In this document: positions 26,669 to 38,300 of the stretch, one piece after another
Layout of the letters: each line of letters opens with the position of its first letter
Numbering within the stretch: the stretch's first letter is position 1
NCBI GenBank assembly: GCA_017447265.1
Contig: JAFSOA010000009.1
Location: 1-64,000 of the forward strand
Source: Bacteroidales bacterium
Lineage (GTDB): Bacteria; Bacteroidota; Bacteroidia; Bacteroidales; UBA932
Direction of reading: 5' to 3'
DNA: 64,000 nt
Translations under genes and position numbers: made by a program
Notes under the pieces: generated by a model
Told to the model about the DNA's origin: nothing
Database searches by the model: none
Seen by the model: the letters and a program-made list of their open reading frames with translations, nothing else

Positions 26669-29089
26669 TTATTGGATGGATATTGTATAGGTCGGGACCG
26701 TGACCTTGCCTTCTTCATCGTAGACGGTGGCCTCGATGCGGTCTTTCCGTACCTGGACGTCCAGGCGCGACTGGTCGTCGTTGATCAGGATGGGGAAGGC
26801 ATTGTTCATGGTGCCCGCGGGAATGAACATGTGCTCGTGGAGGTCGGCGCCGATCATCAGGTCGATGCCGGCCCGGTTGAGGAGCGGCATGAACTGACGG
26901 TTCATCCACTGGTGCGGCACGAAGTCGTCGGGGTCGCCGAAGTCGACCATGGGCGCATGGATGATGCAGATCTTAACCGGTGCCTTGCGGAAGGCCGGGG
27001 CTTGCATGGCTTCTTCCGCCCAGGCCAGCTGCTGGCGCAGGTAGTCTTCGTAGATACGGTCGCCCGTCAGGGCCAGGGAATTCTTTACGCCGGTTTCGCC
27101 GGCATCCAGGACGAGGAAGGCCACGGGCCCCTCGCGGAAAGTATAGTAATAAGGCGCCGTGCCGTCTTTCGGGAAGATCTTCTCGACCAGCATGACCCCG
27201 CTGCCGCGGCCCTCGTGGTTGCCGCGCGAGAAGACCACCGGCAGGTCGGCGCCGCGGTCGCCCAGCGGTCCCACCTCATACTTGTAGAGGCTGTCCAGCG
27301 TCCAGTTGCCGGCCGAGATGATGTCGCCGTTGAGGAGCAGGAAATCGTTTTCCCGGAGATCGATGTCGTCGAGCAGGGCGGCATAGTGGTCCAGCTGCAT
27401 GTGCACGTCGTTTATCACGGAGAAACGGCAGGTCTTGCGGTTGGGATCGAAGGTCGTGACCTGATGCCGGCCGGAGTACATGTCGCGTCCGTAGGCCGGC
27501 CTGCGCGGGTTCAGGGCGTCGACCACGCGGTTGCCGACCCGATAGCCGTAAGCGCCGCCGCGCGAGAGACCCTCGACCCGGACGGTATGGTGCGTGCCGA
27601 ACATTTTCCGGCCCGCATATTCTTCGTAGATGCGGCGCCCGTTGTCGAGCTCCACCCAGCCCTGGCAGGGGACGTCGGTGGCCCAGAGCACCGTAAAGGC
27701 GTCTTCGCGCATGTCGGTCACCCACGGTCCGAAGGTCAGGTGGGAATCCTGCGCTTCCGTGCGGGGCTTGGCCGGGATCACGGTGCTGTCGACCGGGTTG
27801 CCGTGGCGGTCATGGAGGGTCAGGACCATCTGCCCGGCATCCACGGCCAGGTGGATGGCACTGACGGTATGGGAACCTTCCGTCCATCGGAAGGCGATCT
27901 TGTCGGGATTCTGCAGCGGGGTGTCGTCAAAATCGCGGCCCCGGTCGTCGTCGCAGACCGAGGTCTGGAGGTAGACAGTGCCGCGGCGGCCGTCGGTGAC
28001 CTGCCCGTCGAAGAGCGGCAGGCTGCGCACGTAGATGTGGTTGTTGCCGGCCACGGCCAGGTCGACATCCAGTTCGTCGAAGATCCGGTGCCAGCGGGTG
28101 TACTGCACGGCGCGCCCGTTGGTGCCGTTGAACCACTCGTAGTGCTGGCACACCACCACGAAGGCGGGCGGATTCTCGCCGCCGCGCGCAAAGGTCACGC
28201 AGTCGCGGAGCCAGTCGGCCGCCGCGTTGAAGGTCTCCGGGGTGCCCATGTCTTCCGTGTTGAGCATGACGAAGAGGGTGTTGCCGTAGCGGAAGTGATA
28301 GCAGACCCCCTCGGCCCGCTCGTAGCCGTTCTGCGGATAGAAGGAGGTGCCGGTGAAGAAAGGATTCGGGACGCCGAAGTCCTGCGATACCTGGGACTGG
28401 CGGGTCCAGTTGTCGTGGTTGCCGTTGACCCGCGCCCAGAGCAGTTCGCTGAAGTTCTCTTCCTCGAACATCTGCCGCCAGAAGGAGTAGCTGCCGCCCC
28501 AGGCGACGACGTCGCCCGGACTCAGGATCCAGTCGATCGACGGGTCAATGCGCTGCAGGGTGTCAATCATGCCCATGGCGGCTTTCAGCCGGGTGGGGAT
28601 GGGCGGATAGCTGTGGAAATCGGAGATGATGCAGGCCGACCAGCGCTCGGCACCAGCGGTGCGGAAGCGGTGTTCCGTGCTGCGGGCGACCGCCTGTCCG
28701 CCGGCTTTTTCCAGAATTACGTATTTGTAGTCGGTGTCGGGCTGCAGCCCGTCGATCATGACGCCGCATTTGGTGAAGACGGCCGATTCATGGATGTTGG
28801 TGCCGTCCGGCGCCTTGGAATAGATGCCGTCGAAGGCGTCGAAGCGTTCGTGCCGGGAGGGCTTGACATCGCGGGCTTCCGCCCAGTCCTGGTCCGAGAC
28901 GGTCGTCAGGCGGACGCAGGTGTGCTTGAACGTGGTGTCGCAGGCCCAACTGATGCACATGGAGACCGAGGCGTCGGTGCCGGGTCCGGCCGAGATGCCG
29001 TGTAGCTTGTCGGTGACAGGGATGTCGGAAACGGATTGCGGGGGATTGCCCGTCAGGAGCATCAGGGCGAAGACGAAGAGGGCTTTCAT
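26669..29089 (-). CDS. Secreted protein with two tandem metallophosphoesterase domains
   Basis: An 806-residue protein with a signal peptide-like start. It contains two purple-acid-phosphatase-like units, each a fibronectin-III-like domain plus a calcineurin-like phosphoesterase. Unit 1 (about 30-400) has ISDFHSY, SPGDVVAWGG, VNGNHDNW, CQHYEWF and GNNHIY. Unit 2 (about 440-806) has INDVHMQ, LNGDIISAG, SRGNHEGRG, IIHAPMV and GADLHEHMF. The final GHxH-type motif of unit 1 has Asn in place of the first His, so that metal site may be altered. Substrate is unknown. It precedes the ThiL-like gene in the same operon. Confidence 0.85.
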   Translation of the reverse strand: MKALFVFALMLLTGNPPQSVSDIPVTDKLHGISAGPGTDASVSMCISWACDTTFKHTCVRLTTVSDQDWAEARDVKPSRHERFDAFDGIYSKAPDGTNIHESAVFTKCGVMIDGLQPDTDYKYVILEKAGGQAVARSTEHRFRTAGAERWSACIISDFHSYPPIPTRLKAAMGMIDTLQRIDPSIDWILSPGDVVAWGGSYSFWRQMFEEENFSELLWARVNGNHDNWTRQSQVSQDFGVPNPFFTGTSFYPQNGYERAEGVCYHFRYGNTLFVMLNTEDMGTPETFNAAADWLRDCVTFARGGENPPAFVVVCQHYEWFNGTNGRAVQYTRWHRIFDELDVDLAVAGNNHIYVRSLPLFDGQVTDGRRGTVYLQTSVCDDDRGRDFDDTPLQNPDKIAFRWTEGSHTVSAIHLAVDAGQMVLTLHDRHGNPVDSTVIPAKPRTEAQDSHLTFGPWVTDMREDAFTVLWATDVPCQGWVELDNGRRIYEEYAGRKMFGTHHTVRVEGLSRGGAYGYRVGNRVVDALNPRRPAYGRDMYSGRHQVTTFDPNRKTCRFSVINDVHMQLDHYAALLDDIDLRENDFLLLNGDIISAGNWTLDSLYKYEVGPLGDRGADLPVVFSRGNHEGRGSGVMLVEKIFPKDGTAPYYYTFREGPVAFLVLDAGETGVKNSLALTGDRIYEDYLRQQLAWAEEAMQAPAFRKAPVKICIIHAPMVDFGDPDDFVPHQWMNRQFMPLLNRAGIDLMIGADLHEHMFIPAGTMNNAFPILINDDQSRLDVQVRKDRIEATVYDEEGKVTVPTYTISIQ

Positions 29090-29115
29090 TTTCCAGAAAC
29101 GGTGGTTTCAACATA

Positions 29116-29123
29116 CAAAGATA
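29116..29123 (-). promoter_or_regulatory. -7 promoter element for the phosphoesterase operon
   Basis: CAAAGATA reads TATCTTTG on the minus strand, 26 nt before the ATG at 29089. The rest of 29090-29259 holds no gene and no recognisable cobalamin riboswitch for the rightward reductase. Confidence 0.55.
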
Positions 29124-29259
29124 AAAAATTTCGGGGGAAAAACCCTTCCGGTGCCACTCTGGCCGCCGTGTTTATTAGATGTTGAAAAAATGCCCCGGAC
29201 GGGCATGGGTTTCCCCCTCGAAATGCAGTAACTTCGTAACCTCTTTTTTCCTGAAACGA

Positions 29260-31785
29260 ATGAAAACCTATACCTACGAAGAAGCCCTGGCTGCCAGCCT
29301 CGCCTATTTCAAGGGAGATGAGCTCGCAGCGACTGTCTGGATCAACAAATACGCGGTCAAGGATTCTGCCGGAAACCTCTATGAAAAGTCCCCGGACGAC
29401 ATGCACCACCGCCTGTCCGCCGAATTCGCCCGCATTGAAAAGAACTATCCCGAACCGCTGAGCGAAGAGGATATCTACCAGCTCCTGAGCAATTTCCGCT
29501 ATGTGGTGCCGCAGGGCGGCCCGATGACCGGTATCGGCAACAACAACCAGGTGGCCTCGCTCAGCAACTGCTTCGTCATCGGCCACGACAAGCAGGCCGA
29601 CTCCTACGGCGGCATCCTGATGCTCGACCAGGAGCAGGTGCAGCTGATGAAGCGCCGCGGCGGCGTGGGACACGACCTGTCGTACATCCGTCCCACCGGC
29701 AGCCCCGTGCTCAACAGCGCACTGACCTCGACGGGCGTGGTGCCTTTCATGGAGCGCTTCTCCAACTCCACCCGTGAAGTGGCCCAGGACGGCCGCCGCG
29801 GCGCCCTGATGCTCACCATCTCGATCAAGCACCCCGATTCGGAGCGCTTCATCGACGCGAAGATGGAGCAGGGCCGGGTGACCGGCGCCAACGTATCGGT
29901 CAAGATTGACGACGCGTTCATGCGCGCTGCCCTGTCCGGCCTCCCTTACCAGCTACAGTACCCCGTGTACGGGGATAAACCCAAATATGAGCGGACCATC
30001 GATGCCGCGGCGCTCTGGCGCAAAATCATCCACAATGCCTGGAAGTCGGCGGAGCCGGGTGTCCTGTTCTGGGACACGGTGCTGCGCGAGTCGGTGGCGG
30101 ACTGCTACGCCGACCAGGGCTACCGGACGGTGAGCACCAACCCCTGCGGCGAGATTCCGCTCTGCCCTTATGACAGCTGCCGCCTGATCGCCATGAATCT
30201 CTATTCCTATGTGAAAAGTCCCTTCACGAAGCGTGCGCGCTTCGACTGGGACCTCTTCAGGAAACACGTGGGAATGACCATGCGCCTGATGGACGACCTC
30301 ATCGACCTGGAAATGGAAAAGATCGAGCAGATCCTTGACAAGATCAAGCACGATCCGGAGGAAGAAGAGGTCAAGCGCACCGAGTACAATCTCTGGCTCA
30401 AGATCCGCAAGAAAACCCTGGGCGGTCGCCGTACTGGCCTGGGCATCACGGCGGAAGGCGACATGCTGGCCGCGCTCGGCCTGCCCTACGGATCGCCCGA
30501 GGCCATCGATTTCGCCGTGAAGGTGCAGCAGACCCTCGCCGTGGAGGCGTACCGCGCATCGGTCGACATGGCCGGCACGCGCGGTGCCTTCCCGCTCTAC
30601 AACGCCGCCAAGGAGGAGCACAACCCCATGATCCTCCGCATCAAAGCCGCCGACCCTGAACTCTACGAACGCATGACCGCCACGGGACGCCGCAACATTT
30701 CGATGCTGACCATCGCTCCGACCGGCACCACCAGCCTGATGACCCAGACCACCTCGGGCATCGAGCCGGTGTTCCGTCCCTTCTACCTGCGGCGCAAGAA
30801 AGTCAATCCCAACGACAAGAACGTCAAAATCTCGTTCAAGGACGAGAAGGGCGACTGTTTCGAAGAGTATTTCGTGTTCCACCACAAGTTTCTGGACTGG
30901 GCTGAAGTGGCGGGCTACAAGCGGGAAGACGTGCTGCACATGAACCAGGCCGAACTCGACAAGCTGGTGCAGGCTTCGCCCTACAACAAGTCGACGGCCG
31001 GCGACATCGACTGGGTGGCCAAGGTGAAGCTGCAGGGTGCGGTGCAGAAGTGGGTGGACCACAGCATCAGCGTGACGGTCAACCTGCCGCACGATATCTC
31101 CGAGGAAATGGTGGCGAAGGTCTACCAGTCCGCCTGGGAATGCGGCTGCAAGGGCATTACGGTTTATCGCGAAGGGTCCCGTGCCGGGGTGCTGGTTTCC
31201 AGCGAAGGCGAGAAGGACAAGCGCGCGTCCATCAAGCCGAAGAAGCGTCCGCAGTCGCTCGAGGCGGACGTGATTCGTTTCCGCAACGGCAGCGAGCAGT
31301 GGATCGCGCTGGTGGGCAAGCTGGGCGGACAGCCCTACGAGATCTTCACCGGCATCGTGGACGAAGACACGCGCAACATCCCGCGCAGCATCGAGTCGGG
31401 CTGGATCGTCAAGGAGACCGACCCGGCCACCGGCAACAGCCGCTACGACTTCCATTTCCAGGACAAGTACGGCTATCCGAGCGTGGTGGGCGGCATCTCC
31501 CACATGTTCAACAAGGAGTACTGGAACTACGCCAAGCTAATCTCGGGCGTGCTGCGCAACGGCATGCCGATCGTCGACGTGCTCAACCTGGTGCAGGGCC
31601 TGGAGCTCGACAGCACCACCATCAACACGTGGAAGAACGGTGTGGAGCGGGCGCTCAAGCGCTATATCCCCAACGGTACGCGCGACGAGTCGGGCAAGAA
31701 GTGCAAGCATTGCGGCAGCTCGAACCTGGTGTACCAGGAGGGTTGTCTGGTGTGCCTGGACTGTGGCTATTCAAAATGCGGTTAG
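29260..31785 (+). CDS. nrdJ: Adenosylcobalamin-dependent (class II) ribonucleotide reductase
   Basis: An 841-residue reductase that makes deoxyribonucleotides using a B12-derived radical. Signatures are SLSNCFVIG, NPCGEIPLCPYDSC (substrate-binding, active-site Cys), a GLGITAEGDMLAALG segment and APTGTTSLM. The C-terminus is a Cys-rich tail with two CxxC pairs (CKHCGSSN and CLDCGYSKCG), as in NrdJ reductases that are re-reduced by thioredoxin. The ATG at 29260 starts the homologous region; an in-frame extension to 29179 is not supported. The stop is 4 nt before ispE. Confidence 0.95.
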   Translation: MKTYTYEEALAASLAYFKGDELAATVWINKYAVKDSAGNLYEKSPDDMHHRLSAEFARIEKNYPEPLSEEDIYQLLSNFRYVVPQGGPMTGIGNNNQVASLSNCFVIGHDKQADSYGGILMLDQEQVQLMKRRGGVGHDLSYIRPTGSPVLNSALTSTGVVPFMERFSNSTREVAQDGRRGALMLTISIKHPDSERFIDAKMEQGRVTGANVSVKIDDAFMRAALSGLPYQLQYPVYGDKPKYERTIDAAALWRKIIHNAWKSAEPGVLFWDTVLRESVADCYADQGYRTVSTNPCGEIPLCPYDSCRLIAMNLYSYVKSPFTKRARFDWDLFRKHVGMTMRLMDDLIDLEMEKIEQILDKIKHDPEEEEVKRTEYNLWLKIRKKTLGGRRTGLGITAEGDMLAALGLPYGSPEAIDFAVKVQQTLAVEAYRASVDMAGTRGAFPLYNAAKEEHNPMILRIKAADPELYERMTATGRRNISMLTIAPTGTTSLMTQTTSGIEPVFRPFYLRRKKVNPNDKNVKISFKDEKGDCFEEYFVFHHKFLDWAEVAGYKREDVLHMNQAELDKLVQASPYNKSTAGDIDWVAKVKLQGAVQKWVDHSISVTVNLPHDISEEMVAKVYQSAWECGCKGITVYREGSRAGVLVSSEGEKDKRASIKPKKRPQSLEADVIRFRNGSEQWIALVGKLGGQPYEIFTGIVDEDTRNIPRSIESGWIVKETDPATGNSRYDFHFQDKYGYPSVVGGISHMFNKEYWNYAKLISGVLRNGMPIVDVLNLVQGLELDSTTINTWKNGVERALKRYIPNGTRDESGKKCKHCGSSNLVYQEGCLVCLDCGYSKCG

Positions 31786-31789
31786 GCCC

Positions 31790-32527
31790 ATGCTGCTGTT
31801 TCCCAACGCCAAGATCAACCTGGGCCTGCATGTGATCCGCAAGCGCCCGGACGGTTACCACGACATCGAGACGCTGTTCTATCCCGTGCCGGGACTCTGT
31901 GACGTGCTTGAACTGGTCCCTGCCGAACGCTTCGAGATGCACTGCCATAACGCGGAGATCGCAGGGGGGAATCTCTGCGAGAAGGCCTGGCAGCTGCTGG
32001 CGTCGCGCTTCGACATCCCGCCTGTGGCCATCCACCTCTACAAGAAGATTCCCATGGGTGCGGGGCTGGGCGGCGGCTCGTCCGATGCGGCTTTTACGCT
32101 GGTCGGGCTCAACCGGCTTTTCGGGCTGCAGCTGCCGCAGGATGAGCTGGCGGGCCTGGCGGCCCGCCTGGGCAGCGACTGCGCCTTCTTCGTCTACAAC
32201 CGCCCGATGCTGGCCCGCGGCCGCGGCGAGATTCTCACGCCGGTCGATTTCCAGCTCGAGCGTACGGTGCGCATCTTTCCGCAGCCGGTCTTCGTTTCCA
32301 CGCGGGACGCCTATGCCGGCATCACGCCGCGGGAGCCGGAGCGGGACATCCTGTCCGTGCTGAAGCATCCTGTCGAGGAATGGAAAGACTTGTTGGTCAA
32401 TGATTTCGAAGAAACGGTCTTTGCGAAGCACCCATCTCTGGCACATGCCAAAAAAGCCCTCTACTACGATGGCGCCGTGTATGCGGCCATGTCGGGCAGC
32501 GGGTCGGCGTTATTTGCCATTTACTAA
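31790..32527 (+). CDS. ispE: 4-diphosphocytidyl-2-C-methyl-D-erythritol kinase
   Basis: A 245-residue GHMP kinase of the MEP isoprenoid pathway. It starts with FPNAKINLGLHVIRKRPDGYH and has the ATP loop PMGAGLGGGSSDAA at about residues 88-101, GSDCAFFV, and a MSGSGSALFA glycine loop near the C-terminus. The protein is slightly short for the family (about 260-290) but all motifs are present. It follows nrdJ by 4 nt. Its 3' end overlaps the convergent thioredoxin-like gene by 18 nt. Confidence 0.94.
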   Translation: MLLFPNAKINLGLHVIRKRPDGYHDIETLFYPVPGLCDVLELVPAERFEMHCHNAEIAGGNLCEKAWQLLASRFDIPPVAIHLYKKIPMGAGLGGGSSDAAFTLVGLNRLFGLQLPQDELAGLAARLGSDCAFFVYNRPMLARGRGEILTPVDFQLERTVRIFPQPVFVSTRDAYAGITPREPERDILSVLKHPVEEWKDLLVNDFEETVFAKHPSLAHAKKALYYDGAVYAAMSGSGSALFAIY

Positions 32528-33325
32528 AACCTTTTCCAACGGGGCGTCTTTCAGGACGACCCGTTTTTCTTCGTCCAGCAGATAGAGCGACGGGATGGCC
32601 CGCACCCAGTAGCGGGTGTCGCTGAGAAGGAGCTGGTCGGGGTCGTAGCCGCAGATCCATTCTCCCGGGTAGTTGGGCAGGTAGTCGAGCCAGGTCTCGA
32701 CGTCGGCGTCGGGATGGATGTTGATCACCAGCAGCTCCCCTGCGGCGATGCGGGCGGAGACCTCCGGGTCGGCGGCCAGCGCTTCGGTGATCTCCTTGCA
32801 GTTGGCGCAGCCGGGATTGCTGAAGAACAGCAGGGTCTGGCGCGGGTGCCGGCTGTCGATGGCGGCGTGCAGGGTTGTCGTGCGGCCGTTGGGCAGGGTG
32901 AAGGGGAAGTCCGCGGCCACCGTGCCGGGTCGGTTGAGGAGCAGGCGCGGCTCCAGCCAGGCGGCGCGGTCGCGCTGTTCGCGCGTAGCATGGGGCGAAG
33001 TCTGCAGGTGGGCCACCACGGGCAGATAGAGTTCCTCGTTGCGATAGGGGCTGTTGGGATCCAGGAAGAATTTCTCCTGCAACTGCATCTGCAACTGCCA
33101 TTCCGCACTGTCACGCTCTGCCTCCGCCAGGAGGGATTCCTGCCGGACCCATGCTTCCATGGGCGAGAGCGTGGACAGCAGCTGGGCGTACTGCTCGAAT
33201 CTGGCTGCCCGGGCGTTCAGCGAATGCTGGCCGTATTCAGACAGGGAAGGGCCCTGGCTGGCAGGCTTGCAGCCGCTGAGCAGCAGGAGGGCCGCACACA
33301 GGAGAGACAGGTGACATTTTGTCAT
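32510..33325 (-). CDS. Thioredoxin-like lipoprotein (DUF5106-type)
   Basis: A 271-residue predicted lipoprotein: a hydrophobic signal ends in LLLLSGC. The N-terminal ~130 residues are helical, as in DUF5106 proteins of Bacteroidota. The C-terminal half is a thioredoxin fold with the active site NPGCANCKE (CxxC) and the cis-proline segment AIPSLYLLD. It is likely periplasm-facing and involved in thiol redox or metal handling. The ATG at 33325 is preferred to a TTG 21 nt upstream because it directly begins the signal peptide. It is divergent from groES. Confidence 0.83.
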   Translation of the reverse strand: MTKCHLSLLCAALLLLSGCKPASQGPSLSEYGQHSLNARAARFEQYAQLLSTLSPMEAWVRQESLLAEAERDSAEWQLQMQLQEKFFLDPNSPYRNEELYLPVVAHLQTSPHATREQRDRAAWLEPRLLLNRPGTVAADFPFTLPNGRTTTLHAAIDSRHPRQTLLFFSNPGCANCKEITEALAADPEVSARIAAGELLVINIHPDADVETWLDYLPNYPGEWICGYDPDQLLLSDTRYWVRAIPSLYLLDEEKRVVLKDAPLEKVLVNGK

Positions 33326-33335
33326 AAAAAAGCTG

Positions 33336-33362
33336 TTGGCACTCAATTTGTCTTAGTGAGCC
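33336..33362. promoter_or_regulatory. CIRCE-like HrcA operator upstream of groES (tentative)
   Basis: TTGGCACTC (33336-33344) matches 8 of 9 bases of the left CIRCE half TTAGCACTC. After a 9-nt spacer comes TAGTGAGCC (33354-33362), which keeps only part of the right half. Its place before groESL supports the idea, but the right arm is poor. Confidence 0.4.
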
Positions 33363-33366
33363 AGTG

Positions 33367-33374
33367 CAAAATTA
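33367..33374 (-). promoter_or_regulatory. -7 promoter element for the thioredoxin-like lipoprotein
   Basis: CAAAATTA reads TAATTTTG on the minus strand, 41 nt before the ATG at 33325. It overlaps the intergenic region shared with groES. Confidence 0.4.
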
Positions 33375-33402
33375 AACAATAAACGTTAAAAATATAATCA
33401 TC

Positions 33403-35318
<1,916 letters not shown>

Positions 35319-35334
35319 TCTTGCTTCGGCAATC

Positions 35335-38300
35335 CTAGAGATGAACCTCCTTCACCGCATGGTGACGGAGGTTTTTCTTTTCCAGGAAACTGTAGAGCTC
35401 GTAGCCGGGAGCGACGTTGTACTTTTTGGAGATGAGACTCAGGCGGTCGTCGATGTCGTCGTGGCGGAAAAGGACGTCGATGAAGAAGCGGGCCTTGCCT
35501 TTGTGGTGCTTGATCTCCTTGAGCAGGGCGCTGCGAAGTTCCGGCGTGGAGGCTTCCAGCGGTATCTCGACGTGCAGTTCCCTGAAGAATTCATCCTTGG
35601 TGTTGGAGAGCAACATCATGTTCTGGATGCGGAGCTCGTAGCTGTCCTCGGACGCATTGTCGTCTTTCTTGCGGAAGCGCTGCCGCGTGGCGCACTTGAC
35701 CAGCAGGGCGGTGTGGACCTGCATGTATTTCATGAAGGTCTCGTAGTCTTTGCTGAAGAGGGAGAAGGTGTGGCTGCCGGAGAAGTCTTCGAGCGTGAAG
35801 CGGCACCAGGGCTTGTTGCCGCTCTTGGTGTAACGCACGTCACACTCCGACACCAGCCCGGCCACGTAGTATTCCTTGTTCTGCACGGACTTGTCGGTCT
35901 GCAGCGTCCGGTCGATCTCGTCGATCCGGGCGATGTCGGCCGTGGCGAACTGCTCGATCTCGAAGCGGAAGCGGTCGAGTGGATGGGCCGACAGATACAT
36001 GCCCACGCACTCCTTCTCCTTCTTGAGCAGTTCCATCTCGTTGGCCTCGACCTTGGGCGGTATGTTGGGCCGTACGGGCTTGAGTTCGGCCATGTCGCCG
36101 AAGAGGCCGCCCGAAGACATCGAGTCGTTGTGGAACTTGGCGGCGTAACCCAGCAGCACGTCCAGGTAGGTTTCGTCTTTCCCCGTCTCGAAGAAATACT
36201 GCGACCGGCTCATATCGGGGAAGCTGTCGAAGGCACCGGCGTAGACCAGGCATTCGACAACCTTCCGGTTGATGACGCCCAGCGGCATACGTTCCACGAA
36301 ATCGAAGATGTCGGTGAAGGGACCGCCTTTCCGCCGCTCGGCGATCACGGCGTCGATGACATTGGCGCCCACGCCCTTGATGCCGCCCATGCCGAAGCGG
36401 ATCTGTCCTTTCTTGTTGACGGTGAACTCCGTGGCGCTCTCGTTGATATCGGGGCCCAGGACCGGGATCTGCCAGTGGCGGCAGTCGTCCATGATCTTGG
36501 TGATCTCCTCCATGTTGTTGAGATTGCAGCTCATGTTGGCGGCGAAGAACTCAGCCGGATAATGGGCTTTCAGCCAGGCGGTCTGGTAGCTCACCCAGGC
36601 ATAACAGGTGGCGTGCGACTTGTTGAACGCGTATTCCGCAAAGGCGCGCCAGTCCTGCCAGATCTTGTTGAGCAGCGTTTCGGAGTGTCCGTGCGCCTGC
36701 CCGCCTTCCATGAACATGACATAGAGTTCCTCCATGTCCTTGATCTTCTTCTTGCCCATGGCCTTGCGGAGCTTGTCGGCCTGGCCCTTGGTGAAGCCGG
36801 CCAGCCTCTGCGACAGCAGCATCACCTGCTCCTGGTAGACCGTGATGCCATAGGTGTCTTTCAGGAACTCTTCCATCTCCGGCGTGTCGTAGGCGATGGG
36901 CTTGATACCCTGCTTGCGGTCGACGAAGTCGGGGATGTAGTCCATCGGACCCGGCCGGTAGAGCGCGTTCATGGCGATCAGGTCTTCAAAGCGCTCCGGC
37001 TGCAGCTTCTGCAGCCATTCCTTCATGCCGGGCGACTCGAACTGGAAGATCGAGGTGGTATCGCCGCGTCCGTAGAGTTCGTAGGTGGCCTTGTCGTCGA
37101 TGGGGATGGCTTCGATGTCGATGTCCAGGCCGTAGCCCTCCTTGATCAGGTCGAGGGTCTTGTGGATGATCGACAGGGTGTTGAGGCCCAGGAAGTCCAT
37201 CTTCAGCAGGCCGCATTCTTCGATATAGTGGCCGTCGTACTGCGAGGTCCAGACCTCTTCGCCCGTATCTTTGTCTTTCGACAGGCAGATGGGGATATAG
37301 TCGCTCAGGTTGCCCGGTCCGATGATGGTGGCGCAGGCATGCATGCCGACCTGCCGGATGCTGCCTTCCAGTTGTTCGGCGTACTCCAGCACTTCCTTGT
37401 TGAGAGCGTTGTCCTCCCTGGCGAGCTCGTCCCTGAATTCAGGCACCAGGCGGAAGCAGTTGGCCAGCGTGATCTTGACGCTCTTCTCTTCCATCTCGCC
37501 CTTCTCGTTTTTCTTGCGTTCGAAGAGGCGGGCCGGCACCATTTTCGAGAGACGGTTGCTCTCGTCGATGGTCACGTGGCTGATGCGCGCCACGTCCTTG
37601 ATGGCACCCTTGGCGAGCATGGTGCCGAAGGTGATGACGCGGGACACGTGGTCTGCGCCGTAGGTTTCCTCGACATAGCGGTGCGCGGCTTCCAGGTTCT
37701 CGAAGTCCACGTCGATATCGGGCATGGAGATACGCTCCGGGTTGAGGAAGCGCTCGAACAGAAGCTGGTATTTGATCGGGTCGAGGTTGGTGATCCACAG
37801 GCAGTAGGCCACCACGCTGCCGGCGGCCGAGCCGCGGCCCGGACCTACGAGCCAGCCCTCCTTGCGCATGGCCCGGATATAATCCTGGACGATCAGGAAG
37901 TAGTCGGGGAAGCCCATCGAGGCGATGGTCTTCAGCTCGAAGTCGATGCGTTCCTCCTGCTCGGGCGTGAGGGTCTCGCCGTAGCGGATGTGTGCTCCCT
38001 GGTAGGTGAGGTGGCAGAGGAAAGCCACCGACTTGCAGAAGTCGTCGCCCCGATAATGGCCTTTCGGGTCGTTTTTACCGGCGTCGATATAGGGTTTGTA
38101 TTGTTCCAGATACCGGTCGATGTCGCGGAGGAAGTCCTCGTCGATCCTGAACTTGGGCAGGATGTAGTCGTGGTCGATCTTGTAGGCCTCCACCTTGCCG
38201 GCCACTTCCAGCGTGTTGCTGATGACTTCGGGATGCTCCGGGAAAAGCGCCGCCATTTCTTCCTCGCTCTTGAGGAATTCCTGCTGGGTGTAGCGCAGGC

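Noticed and set aside
26528-29005. An 825-codon plus-strand frame opposite the phosphoesterase gene
   Set aside because: It is an antisense shadow. The minus strand carries two complete sets of phosphoesterase motifs.
29090-29259. Cobalamin riboswitch before the B12-dependent reductase
   Set aside because: No B12-box-like sequence or suitable long leader is visible in the 170-nt gap.
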